Assembly (NCBI GenBank): GCA_944390865.1
Contig: CALXRC010000018.1
Coordinates: 1 to 45,216, forward strand
Reading direction: 5' to 3'
Source: an uncultured Spirochaetales bacterium
GTDB lineage: Bacteria > Spirochaetota > Spirochaetia > Sphaerochaetales > Sphaerochaetaceae
DNA length: 45,216 nucleotides
The notes beneath the pieces are model-generated. The model was not told the DNA's origin, searched no databases, and saw only the letters and a list, made by a program, of their open reading frames with translations. This document shows, one piece after another, positions 15,397 through 23,372 of this stretch. Position 1 is the first letter of the stretch. Every line of letters begins with the position of its first letter. Position numbers and translations under genes: made by a program.

Positions 15397-17496
15397 GTGA
15401 GAAGACGAAAGATATCTCTGTCAGTCAAACTGAACTTTTCTGCGGTTCTCTTTGGTGCTGTCATCTGTTTCTGCTGTGCCTTCGTCGGCTACATTCAGTT
15501 CCGCAACGGCATTCAGCGCCAGTACAACCAGACTGCGGTCGAAATCGCGACAGTTGCCTCAACCTATATTGAGCCGTCTCAGCTGGAGGCTTACTCCCAG
15601 GCAGCAAGAGACTATGTCAACGGGCTGATGAGCGAGGAGGAGCGGCAGGCGATTATCAGCAGCCCGGAGTACCAGTACATTCACGAACAGCTGATCAAAC
15701 TGCGGCGCGGAATGAATGCCAATGACATCTACATCATCTGGATCGACACGGAGGAGGCCCTGAGCTACAGCGGAACCAGAGACGGCTGGACGCCTCTGTG
15801 GTACATCTTCGACAGCTTCAGCCAGGAAGACCTGAGCTATGTGCTGGGCAATGTCAGCGGAATGAATCCTGAATACATCCAGGAGGCTGTCGACACCTGG
15901 ATCACGGGTGAGCGCGTTGACTGCTACTACATTTCGCACAGCGAGTACGGCTATATCACGACAGCGCTGCTTCCTCTGCTTGACAGCCATGGCGAGACTT
16001 ACGCGATGGTCGGCGTTGAGATTCCGATGTCAACAATCGAGGAGTCTCTCAACAACTACATACTCTATGCCGCGACAATTGCCGTCTGGCTTCTGCTGCT
16101 GTTCATCATCATTTACATGTTCTATCTGTCGAAGAACATCATCAGTCCGATCAACACTGTTGCTCATGAGGCAGAGGATTTTGTAGGCGAGGGCGAGCGC
16201 CGGATTTCACAGAAGCTTGCCAGGATCCAGACGCATGATGAAGTGCAGCGGCTTGCCGAGAGCATCCTCAAGATGGAGGTTGACATCAACGAGTACATTG
16301 ACAACCTCACTGCCATAACAAAGGAGAAGGAACGCATCAGCGCCGAGCTTGATGTCGCGAAGAACATTCAGGAGAGCATGCTTCCCTGCATCTTCCCGGC
16401 GTTCCCTGCCTACAGGCAGTTTGACATCTTTGCCTCTATGACGCCTGCAAAGCAGGTCGGAGGAGACTTCTATGACTTCTTCCTTGTCGGAAAGGACCGT
16501 CTTGCCCTTGTAATGGCCGATGTGTCAGGCAAGGGAGTGCCGGCAGCCCTTTTCATGGTCATCGCAAAGACCCTGATCAAGAACCGCTGCCAGCAGGGCG
16601 AGGAGCCTGCTGCGGTCCTGGAGAACGTGAACAGCCAGCTGTGCGAGAACAACGAGGCGGGAATGTTCGTGACTGTCTGGCTAGGCATTTACAACATCCG
16701 CACGGGACAGCTGGACTATGTCAACGCAGGACACGAGTATCCGGCTGTGTACCGGATCAAGGACGGGACTTTCTCCTTGATCAAGGAAAAACCCAACTTC
16801 GTCGTTGCCGGCATGGAGGGCATGAAGTACAGGCAGCACAGCCTGACGCTGGAGCCAGGAGACAAGCTTTTCCTGTATACAGACGGTGTGCCTGAGGCCA
16901 CAAACAGCAGCAATGAGCTTTTTGGCGAGGAGCGCATGCTTGCCTGCCTGAATGAGTGCAGCGGAGCAAGCGCGGATGAGATTCTTGACAGCATGACAAA
17001 GGGTGTGGCTGCCTTCGTTAAGGAAGCAGAGGCTTTTGATGATCTGACAATGCTTGCCTTCGAAGTCAAGGAGTACGTAATGGATGAGGATGAATACATG
17101 GCAAAGAGCGTGATGGTGAAAAATGAACTTGACAACCTTTCCTATCTTCTTTCCTTCGCAGAGGACAATCTGAAGGAATTCGGGCTGGATGAGAGGGCTG
17201 TAAATCATTCCTGCGTCTGCATCGATGAGCTTTTCTCGAACATCTCCTTCTACAGCGGAGCCAGGGAAGTCGAATTTACGATCAGCAGAAAGGATGATTC
17301 TGTCTTCATGGTCCTGAAGGATGACGGAGTTGAATTTGATCCCACGGCTGTCGATGAGGCAGATACCACTCAGTCTTCCGAGAACAGGAAGATCGGAGGC
17401 CTTGGAATTCACATTGTCCGCAGGCTCATGGACAGCGTGAGCTATGAATACTCGAACGGCAGGAATGTCGTGACGCTGGAAAAGAGGATCAGCTGA
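15397..17496 (+). CDS. Membrane sensor with SpoIIE phosphatase and RsbW-like kinase domains
   Basis: A 699-residue protein: membrane segment 13-33, extracytoplasmic sensor of about 185 residues, second membrane segment (about 218-243), HAMP and coiled coil (245-330), SpoIIE/PP2C phosphatase (335-565) and C-terminal HATPase_c_2 domain (575-699). Phosphatase metal-binding motifs are intact: GGDFYDFF, MADVSGKG, LYTDGV and FDDLT. The kinase-like domain is also intact, with DELFSN (N-box), LKDDGVEFDP and GGLGIHIVRRLMD. Opposing STAS kinase and phosphatase domains in one sensor would set the phosphorylation state of the STAS protein at 11904. GTG start with GAGGAGG at 15382-15388. Last gene before a terminator. 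Confidence 0.93.
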   Translation: MRRRKISLSVKLNFSAVLFGAVICFCCAFVGYIQFRNGIQRQYNQTAVEIATVASTYIEPSQLEAYSQAARDYVNGLMSEEERQAIISSPEYQYIHEQLIKLRRGMNANDIYIIWIDTEEALSYSGTRDGWTPLWYIFDSFSQEDLSYVLGNVSGMNPEYIQEAVDTWITGERVDCYYISHSEYGYITTALLPLLDSHGETYAMVGVEIPMSTIEESLNNYILYAATIAVWLLLLFIIIYMFYLSKNIISPINTVAHEAEDFVGEGERRISQKLARIQTHDEVQRLAESILKMEVDINEYIDNLTAITKEKERISAELDVAKNIQESMLPCIFPAFPAYRQFDIFASMTPAKQVGGDFYDFFLVGKDRLALVMADVSGKGVPAALFMVIAKTLIKNRCQQGEEPAAVLENVNSQLCENNEAGMFVTVWLGIYNIRTGQLDYVNAGHEYPAVYRIKDGTFSLIKEKPNFVVAGMEGMKYRQHSLTLEPGDKLFLYTDGVPEATNSSNELFGEERMLACLNECSGASADEILDSMTKGVAAFVKEAEAFDDLTMLAFEVKEYVMDEDEYMAKSVMVKNELDNLSYLLSFAEDNLKEFGLDERAVNHSCVCIDELFSNISFYSGAREVEFTISRKDDSVFMVLKDDGVEFDPTAVDEADTTQSSENRKIGGLGIHIVRRLMDSVSYEYSNGRNVVTLEKRIS

Positions 17497-17517
17497 TTTC
17501 CTGCTGCATCCCTGCAT

Positions 17518-17555
17518 GCACCCCTCCCTCAGCCGGGGCCGGGGTGCGTTTTTTT
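17518..17555 (+). terminator. Intrinsic terminator after the SpoIIE-kinase gene
   Basis: GCACCCC (17518-17524) pairs with GGGGTGC (17541-17547), with extra G/C pairing possible inside, followed by seven T (17549-17555). It closes the 7048-17496 operon. Confidence 0.85.
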
Positions 17556-17605
17556 GCCTGAGACGCAAAATTTCACATATTTTCAAAACCGGCATAAGTG
17601 ACAGC

Positions 17606-17634
17606 TTCACAACAAATTAATGTTGCTTTAGACT
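17606..17634 (+). promoter_or_regulatory. Candidate promoter for the amino-acid ABC genes
   Basis: TTCACA (17606-17611), a 17-base spacer, TAGACT (17629-17634). The roughly 120-base leader that follows includes the small hairpin CGTGT/ACACG near 17705-17720. A modest match. Confidence 0.35.
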
Positions 17635-17759
17635 GTCAGCAGGAAGCAGCGGCGGAAATTTGTTGAAATATTTTGGCTCAAAAGGTAGACCTAAAGGGTT
17701 CTGACGTGTAAAGTACACGCGGACAAATTAAATATCATGTATGGGAGTGCAAGGGACAG

Positions 17760-18869
17760 ATGATAGAAATCAGGCACCTCAGAAAGGTATTCGATGACGA
17801 CACGATTCCCCTCAAAGATATTGACATCACAATCAACGACGGGGATGTGATTTCGATTATCGGACCATCGGGCACTGGAAAGTCAACGCTTCTCAGATGC
17901 ATCAACATGCTGACTGAGCCCACTTCAGGCAGCATCATCGTAGACGGTCAGGACATCACGGCCAAGGGCTGCAATCTCAATGAAATCAGAAAGAAGATGG
18001 GCATGGTCTTCCAGTCTTTCAATCTCTTCGGACATCTCACGATCATTGAGAACATCATGAATCCGCAGATTACGCTTCTGGGCCGCTCAAGGCAGGAGGC
18101 CTATGACAAGGCCATGTATCTGCTGCAGCAGGTCGGTCTTGCCTCTAAGGTCTTTGCCTATCCGGACGAGCTTTCCGGCGGACAGCAGCAGAGAATCGCC
18201 ATTGCCAGAACCCTTGCGATGGATCCTGACATCATTCTCTTCGATGAGCCTACAAGCGCGCTTGATCCGTCGATGATAGGAGAGGTCCAGTCTGTCATCA
18301 AGATGCTGGCAAAGAGCGGACGCACCATGATGATCGTGACGCATGAGATGGACTTCGCCAGAAAGATATCAAACCGCGTGCTGTTCATGTATGACGGCAT
18401 CATCTATGAAGACGGCAGCCCCAAGCAGATCTTTGAGCACCCGCAGAAAGAGATCACGAAGAAGTTCATCCAGCGCCTTTCTTCCCTTACTTACAAGATC
18501 GACAGCACTGATTTTGACATCGAGGCAATGAATGATGAGCTTGGAGCCTACGGCGAGAAGCTGCTGATCGAGGCCGAGCGTCTGAGCAAGCTCTCTCTTG
18601 CCCTTGAGGAGATCTGCATCAACAACCTTGCGGCACGCGAGGGCGTTCCTGACATCCTGGTCAAGGTCGAGTATTCCGAGAAGCTTGACATTCTCACAAT
18701 GCTTGTCTGCTACAAAGGAGAGAAGTTCGATCTTCATTCTTCCCAGAGCAGGCTCTTCCAGTCACTGCTTGCCGAGAGCACGACGGAGGCCCGTCAGGAT
18801 GACATCAAGGATGATCCGATGGGTTATGAGCATATGATCTCAATGCGCTTCAAATGGGTGGAGGAGTAA
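17760..18869 (+). CDS. Amino-acid-type ABC ATPase with RsbW-like C-terminal extension
   Basis: A 369-residue protein. Residues 1-240 are a polar-amino-acid ABC ATPase (GlnQ/HisP type): GPSGTGKST, LSGGQQQR, IILFDEPTSALD and VTHEMDFARK. Such ATPases usually end near 245. Here about 125 extra residues follow, with LALEEICINNLAARE (N-box like, with the Glu and Asn in place), ILTMLVCYKGEKFDL (G1-like, Asp replaced) and a final RFKWVE strand. This has the outline of an RsbW-type HATPase fold, probably without full catalytic ability. It pairs with the binding-protein/permease downstream (4-bp gap). The tail could let the STAS protein or another regulator control uptake. AAGGGA near 17752 is the ribosome binding site. 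Confidence 0.85.
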   Translation: MIEIRHLRKVFDDDTIPLKDIDITINDGDVISIIGPSGTGKSTLLRCINMLTEPTSGSIIVDGQDITAKGCNLNEIRKKMGMVFQSFNLFGHLTIIENIMNPQITLLGRSRQEAYDKAMYLLQQVGLASKVFAYPDELSGGQQQRIAIARTLAMDPDIILFDEPTSALDPSMIGEVQSVIKMLAKSGRTMMIVTHEMDFARKISNRVLFMYDGIIYEDGSPKQIFEHPQKEITKKFIQRLSSLTYKIDSTDFDIEAMNDELGAYGEKLLIEAERLSKLSLALEEICINNLAAREGVPDILVKVEYSEKLDILTMLVCYKGEKFDLHSSQSRLFQSLLAESTTEARQDDIKDDPMGYEHMISMRFKWVEE

Positions 18870-18873
18870 GAAA

Positions 18874-20379
18874 GTGAGAAAGACTGTTCTCTTGATTTCA
18901 ATGCTGGTTCTGGCTCTCCTTCCTCTGGCAGCGGAAAGCCAGTACAAGACAATTGAGGACCTGAACGGCCGCAACATCGGCGTGCAGACAGCCGTGCTTT
19001 ACGAGGAGCTGATTCAGGACAGGGTTCCTGACAGCACTATCCAGTACTATACAATGCCTAATGACATGATTCTGGCCCTCACAAGCGGAAAGGTCGATGC
19101 CTACCTCATTGAGGAAGTCAGCTTCGGCGTTCAGAAGAAGAACCACCCGGAGCTTGAGGTGATCGAGGAACCCGCGGGCTACATCAGCGCAACCTGCATC
19201 ATCGGAGAGAATGAAAGACAGGATGTGCTGCTTTCCCAGCTCAACCAGTTCATCGCGGACAGCTGGGAAAACGGGCTTCTTGATGAGCTTTATGATTACT
19301 GGATTGCGGATTTCGATCCTGTCAATGACACCTGCGACACTACAGGCTTCACCGGCGAGAACGGCACCATAGCCGTTGCAGTTGAGGGCGGCTATGAACC
19401 GTTCAGCTTCATAAGCAACGGTCAGATCTCCGGTTTTGATGTTGATTTCATCTGCCGCTTCGCCCGTGCCTACGGTTATACTCCGGAATTTTATGAAGTG
19501 CCTTTTGAGGCAATTGCTCCCGGCGTCGAGAGCGGCAAGTACGATATCGGAATGAACATTGTCGTCAGCGCTGAGCGCAACGAGACCGGAACGCTCTCAG
19601 ATGTGTATTACACGACTCCGATCATGCTTGTGGTCCTGGGCGAGGATGAGTCAGGCCTCTCTTTCTTCGAGCAGATCGCAGACAGCTTCTACAAGACCTT
19701 CATCAGGGAAAACCGCTGGCAGCTCTTCATTCAGGGTGCCGGTATCACGATACTGATCACAGTCGCTTCCATTCTGGCGGGCACTGCCCTCGGCTTCATC
19801 ATCTACATGCTGTGCAGGGGAGGCAATATCTTTGCGAACAAGGCCACTAATGTCTTTTTGTGGCTGATTCACGGAATGCCGACAGTCCTGCTGCTGATGA
19901 TACTGTATTACATTGTCTTCGGCTCTTCGTCCCTGAGCGGCACCTGGGTTTCCGTAGTGGGCTTCTCTCTTATGTTCGCCTGTTCCATGGTCGACATGCT
20001 GAGAGTAGGCTGCAACGCAATCGGAAAGGGACAGCTTGAAGCCTCGACTGCGCTGGGCTATTCAAACAGCCAGAGCTTTTTCAAGATCATCCTGCCTCAG
20101 GCTGCAGGCCACTTCCTGCCCATATACCGCAACGAAGTCGTGACACTGATCAAGGAGACCTCTGTTGTCGGCTACATTGCCGTTCTTGACCTGACGAAGA
20201 TCAGCGATCTGGTCAGAAGCAGGACCTATGAGGCCTTCTTCCCTCTGATTGTAACTGCCATTATGTACTTCATAATCTCTGGAATACTGACAAAGCTTGT
20301 CGGCCTTGTCGAAAAGGCCATTGATCCGAGAAGGAGGAACAAGGCAAAGATCCTCAGGGGCATTAAAGAAGCAGAGTGA
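18874..20379 (+). CDS. Fused amino-acid binding protein and ABC permease, lobes permuted
   Basis: A 501-residue protein: signal peptide (1-21), two half binding domains, then a three-to-five-helix permease (about 280-490). Residues 25-150 (IEDLNGRNIGVQTA to NGLLDELYDYW) match the C-terminal lobe of SBP_bac_3 proteins. Residues 163-260 (GTIAVAVEGGYEPFSF, ISGFDVDF, DVYYTTPIMLVV) match the N-terminal lobe. The order is therefore reversed relative to the normal fold. The permease carries the EAA-like loop (EASTALGYSNSQSFFKIILPQA). With the upstream ATPase it should import a polar amino acid. GTG start after GGAGG at 18860. A strong terminator follows about 100 bp downstream. Confidence 0.88.
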   Translation: MRKTVLLISMLVLALLPLAAESQYKTIEDLNGRNIGVQTAVLYEELIQDRVPDSTIQYYTMPNDMILALTSGKVDAYLIEEVSFGVQKKNHPELEVIEEPAGYISATCIIGENERQDVLLSQLNQFIADSWENGLLDELYDYWIADFDPVNDTCDTTGFTGENGTIAVAVEGGYEPFSFISNGQISGFDVDFICRFARAYGYTPEFYEVPFEAIAPGVESGKYDIGMNIVVSAERNETGTLSDVYYTTPIMLVVLGEDESGLSFFEQIADSFYKTFIRENRWQLFIQGAGITILITVASILAGTALGFIIYMLCRGGNIFANKATNVFLWLIHGMPTVLLLMILYYIVFGSSSLSGTWVSVVGFSLMFACSMVDMLRVGCNAIGKGQLEASTALGYSNSQSFFKIILPQAAGHFLPIYRNEVVTLIKETSVVGYIAVLDLTKISDLVRSRTYEAFFPLIVTAIMYFIISGILTKLVGLVEKAIDPRRRNKAKILRGIKEAE

Positions 20380-20482
20380 ATCACATGACCTGAGGCGTCT
20401 GCCTTCCTGTTGTCATGCTGCTGAGCCGCTGCCCGTGCAAAGGCGGCGGCTTCCTTTCTGTCTTCCTGCCTGACAGAACTGG

Positions 20483-20534
20483 GCTTATCCTGCCTCCTGA
20501 AAACAGGAAAAGAAGCCAGGATAAGCTCTTTTTT
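20483..20534 (+). terminator. Intrinsic terminator after the ABC importer genes
   Basis: GCTTATCCTG (20483-20492) pairs perfectly with CAGGATAAGC (20517-20526); an inner CCTG/CAGG hairpin sits in the loop; six T follow at 20529-20534. Confidence 0.85.
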
Positions 20535-20698
20535 GTGTGCACCCTTCACAGGGGATATGCACCTCCAGCTCACTCTGCTTCTTTTTCTCAGTTTGTATTG
20601 TCCGGGCTCTTGTCCCGCTTTACTGACTACAACATAAGACTGAATTGTAAAAAGACAGCATCATTCTCTGTAAAAGATTTGTGAACAATAATCTTCAG

Positions 20699-20727
20699 TG
20701 GTCAAGATTTCTTTGTCGGATTATACT
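20699..20727 (+). promoter_or_regulatory. Promoter placed for a leaderless nif3 transcript
   Basis: TGGTCA (20699-20704), a 17-base spacer and TATACT (20722-20727). The ATG at 20735 is only 7 bases after the -10, and no Shine-Dalgarno sequence is present, so the mRNA would start at or beside the start codon. Confidence 0.4.
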
Positions 20728-20734
20728 TTCCCGT

Positions 20735-21493
20735 ATGAAACTTGAAGAACTGAGACAAAAGCTTTTCAGTCAGCTTGCAATTGCTGATTTTGATGACATT
20801 TCGCTTAACGGAGTCCAGATCGCCTGTTCTGCGGACAAGGAAATAAAGAAGGTCGGTCTTGCTGTGGATGCCTGCCAGGCAAGCATTGACGGCGCCGTTG
20901 AGGCCGGCTGCGACCTTCTGTTTGTCCATCACGGGCTGTTCTGGGGGGCGCCTGTCGCGATATCAGGCATCCATTACACCAGAGTGAAGACCCTGCTTGA
21001 CAATGACATAGCGCTCTTTGCCTGCCACCTTCCGCTTGATGCCCATCCTGTGCTTGGAAACAATGCCCAGATGGCCATGATGCTCGGCATGAAGGAGTTT
21101 GATCCCTTCGGCCTCTACCATGGACGCTGCATTGGCTACAAGGGACAGCTTCCGTTTGAGATGGACTGTCAGGAAATTGCACGCCTCCTGGGCTTCAGCG
21201 AGCTTTACGGGCTTAACATCCTTCCATTTGGAAAAGAAGAGATCAGGACAGTCGGAATCATTTCCGGCGGGGCTGCAGATGATGTGTATCAGGCAATGGA
21301 TGCCGGCCTGGACTGCTTCATCACCGGTGAGTGCAGGCATGAGCTTTACCATGTGCTCAAGGAGAGCGGCATGAACATGATCTCAGGCGGCCACTACCAG
21401 AGCGAGGTGTTCGGAGTGAAGGCCGTAGGACGCTATCTGTCGAAAGAGTTCGGCATTGAGACTGTGTTCATCGACAGGAAGACCGCTTTATGA
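20735..21493 (+). CDS. Nif3-like dinuclear metal-centre protein
   Basis: A 252-residue protein of the Nif3/YbgI family. Metal-binding motifs are FVHHGLFW near residue 70, CHLPLDAH near 108 and the C-terminal GHYQSEVFGV with the late His and Glu. Members form hexameric toroids with two metal ions per subunit; the cellular role is not settled (some are called GTP cyclohydrolase I type 2). The homology begins at ATG 20735 (KLEELRQKLF); the frame is open from 20681 but the upstream part is not family-like. It overlaps lspA by 4 bases and heads a four-gene operon. Confidence 0.88.
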   Translation: MKLEELRQKLFSQLAIADFDDISLNGVQIACSADKEIKKVGLAVDACQASIDGAVEAGCDLLFVHHGLFWGAPVAISGIHYTRVKTLLDNDIALFACHLPLDAHPVLGNNAQMAMMLGMKEFDPFGLYHGRCIGYKGQLPFEMDCQEIARLLGFSELYGLNILPFGKEEIRTVGIISGGAADDVYQAMDAGLDCFITGECRHELYHVLKESGMNMISGGHYQSEVFGVKAVGRYLSKEFGIETVFIDRKTAL

Positions 21494-22005
21494 CAAAGAG
21501 GCTCAAGCCCTTTATCTTCTCGCTTGCCATTGTGCTGGCCGATCAGATCTCAAAGGCCCTGATAGTCCGCTTCATTCCTGAAAACGGAGTGGGCTGCGAG
21601 CTTCTGGGCGGCTTTCTCAGAATAGTCCATGTGCGCAATGATGCAGTGGCCTTTTCTCTTGGCGCCTCATTTGAGACTCCTGTGAAAATCGTGCTGTTCA
21701 TCATTCTGCCGGTCCTGCTGGTCAGCTTCATCGCTTATCTCATAGCCTCAGAAAAGCAGAGCAGGAAGTTTTCCTCTCTTGAGCTGTTCTGCCTTGCAGG
21801 CATTGTCGCAGGCGGGGCCGGCAACCTGATTGACCGGATCTTCCGTTCCCTGCGCGTCGTTGACTGGATCAGCGTGAGGATGTATGGTCTTTTCGGTCTT
21901 GAATGGTTTCCTACCTGGAATATAGCTGATGCATCAGTTGTCGTTTCTGTGCTACTCTTGGCAGTTGCCATGATCTTCAATGATGGAAAAGGAAAAAGCA
22001 GATGA
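21490..22005 (+). CDS. lspA: Lipoprotein signal peptidase (signal peptidase II)
   Basis: A 171-residue membrane protein with four predicted transmembrane helices. The two catalytic Asp residues lie in GNLIDRIF...VVDWI and TWNIADASV, both family signatures. It cleaves the signal peptide of diacylglyceryl-modified prolipoproteins at the conserved Cys, on the outer face of the inner membrane. Length is normal for LspA. It is flanked by 4-base overlaps with nif3 and the small membrane protein downstream, so all three should be translationally coupled. Confidence 0.95.
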   Translation: MTKRLKPFIFSLAIVLADQISKALIVRFIPENGVGCELLGGFLRIVHVRNDAVAFSLGASFETPVKIVLFIILPVLLVSFIAYLIASEKQSRKFSSLELFCLAGIVAGGAGNLIDRIFRSLRVVDWISVRMYGLFGLEWFPTWNIADASVVVSVLLLAVAMIFNDGKGKSR

Positions 22006-22298
22006 GTAAAAAATCAAACACCCTCGTTTTCATGATTGTTGCGACAATAGTCAACATTGTATTGCTTGGCCTGTTCTTCATAATAGGACTCACAATTCTG
22101 AACATCATAGCTTCGTATTTCCCCTCATCCGGACTGATCCCGGCCCTGATGCTCATTGTATTTGTGCTTGCTATTGCCCTGTCGTTCATTGTCTACTCAA
22201 AGCTTGTCAAATGGGCGATGGCAAAGTTCTCCCTTGAGGACAAGATGGATCCTCTCTTTTCCTCAAAGCGCAACAGATCAAGAAACCGCATGGAATAG
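22002..22298 (+). CDS. Small two-helix membrane protein of unknown function
   Basis: A 98-residue protein with two hydrophobic helices (about residues 8-35 and 43-66) and a basic, Lys/Arg/Ser-rich C-terminus (SSKRNRSRNRME), which probably faces the cytoplasm. I recognise no family. It overlaps the lspA stop by 4 bases and is 3 bases from the next start, so it is part of this operon. A role near lipoprotein processing or the envelope is only a guess from position. Confidence 0.7.
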   Translation: MSKKSNTLVFMIVATIVNIVLLGLFFIIGLTILNIIASYFPSSGLIPALMLIVFVLAIALSFIVYSKLVKWAMAKFSLEDKMDPLFSSKRNRSRNRME

Positions 22299-22301
22299 GC
22301 G

Positions 22302-23282
22302 ATGAGACTGCAGGATAAGTCATCTCTGACTCAGGCCGTCTGGTCAAGCTACAGTGAGGAGCCGGTATGGCAGTCTGCCTGGTGGGAAAGCCGGCTGAGC
22401 GCCCCGTGCGTTGTGACTCCGGAAGATTCCGGTGACGGCTCCTGGCATCTTTTCTGCCACACCTGGCTCGGAATTGAACATTACGTGTCGGCTTCGGGCT
22501 TTGACTGGAAGCGGGCGGGCCTCGTGGTCCTGAGAGCTCATTATCCGTCGATATGGAAGGAAAAGAACACCTGGTATCTTGTCTATGAAAGCCATGAGCA
22601 TGACTATCAGGGCAAGCGCAGGCTTGACATGAAAAAGACTATTTCCAGAATCTGCATGATCAGCTCCTCTGACCTCAGGCTCTGGTCAAAGCCGCAGACA
22701 ATCCTCTCTTCGGCCGACATTCCCTATGCTTCAGATTACTCAGTGCCGCGTCTTGCCCATCCTCAGCTTGTCAGCTGGCAGGGCAGGTACAGGCTTTATT
22801 TCACGGCTTCAGAGGTAAGGATGTATGACACGGGACAGAAGGCCAGCGCCTATCTGTCTTATGCTGAGAGCAGCTTCTTCAACAGCGGCTTTGAGGTCCA
22901 TCCCTGTCCGGTCATGAGCATAGACCCTGACAGCAGGTATGCGAATCTGGCTCTCGGAGCCTTCAGCTTTGTTGTCTGCTCTGATGCGCTTATGGCCTTT
23001 CAGACCGCCTTCTTCTTTGATGAGGAGAAGCATAAGAGCCAGAGCGCGATCCTTCTGCTGAGTTCTGATGACGGACAGCACTTCACGCTGGAAAGGGAGC
23101 TGATGCGCTCTCCTGAAACTGGCTGGGCCTCGCGCTGCTTCACTTCCTGTTCTGTCTCCTTCAGAAGTCAGGAAGACACCTGGTACTGCTATTACTCTGC
23201 CAACGGCAAGAGCTCAAGGCCCTTCATCCCCGTAAGGGAGAAGCTCGGACTGCTGATAGGCAATGTCCGCAGGCAGATGTGA
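22302..23282 (+). CDS. Beta-propeller protein resembling family 43/32 glycosidases
   Basis: A 326-residue protein without a signal peptide. Repeated blade-like segments (SAPCVVTPEDSGDGSWHLF, YPSIWKEKNTWYLVYES, AHPQLVSWQGRYRLYFTAS, DDGQHFTLERE) resemble the five-bladed propeller of GH43/GH32/GH130-like proteins. I cannot place the three catalytic carboxylates with confidence, so enzymatic activity is not assured. ATG 22302 follows the previous stop by three bases without its own strong ribosome binding site, suggesting coupling. A terminator follows at 23327. Confidence 0.6.
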   Translation: MRLQDKSSLTQAVWSSYSEEPVWQSAWWESRLSAPCVVTPEDSGDGSWHLFCHTWLGIEHYVSASGFDWKRAGLVVLRAHYPSIWKEKNTWYLVYESHEHDYQGKRRLDMKKTISRICMISSSDLRLWSKPQTILSSADIPYASDYSVPRLAHPQLVSWQGRYRLYFTASEVRMYDTGQKASAYLSYAESSFFNSGFEVHPCPVMSIDPDSRYANLALGAFSFVVCSDALMAFQTAFFFDEEKHKSQSAILLLSSDDGQHFTLERELMRSPETGWASRCFTSCSVSFRSQEDTWYCYYSANGKSSRPFIPVREKLGLLIGNVRRQM

Positions 23283-23326
23283 CCGTCTGGAACAAGATAG
23301 GGCATTTTTCTGCCTTTTAATGGAAA

Positions 23327-23358
23327 GGGGGACTGCATATCCGGTCCCCCCTGTTTTT
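23327..23358 (+). terminator. Intrinsic terminator between convergent operons
   Basis: GGGGGAC (23327-23333) pairs with GTCCCCC (23344-23350), followed by CTG and five T (23354-23358). On the minus strand the same hairpin follows pgi but has only a short T tract. Confidence 0.75.
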
Positions 23359-23372
23359 CTGCGGCTGCCTGC

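Noticed and set aside
16681..17610. 309-codon minus-strand frame opposite the SpoIIE-kinase gene
   Set aside because: Antisense to intact phosphatase and kinase domains; its composition is that of a shadow and it has no recognisable domain.
17635..17759. Riboswitch in the leader of the amino-acid ABC genes
   Set aside because: Only small hairpins (for example CGTGT/ACACG) and no match to glycine, lysine or T-box elements that I can see.
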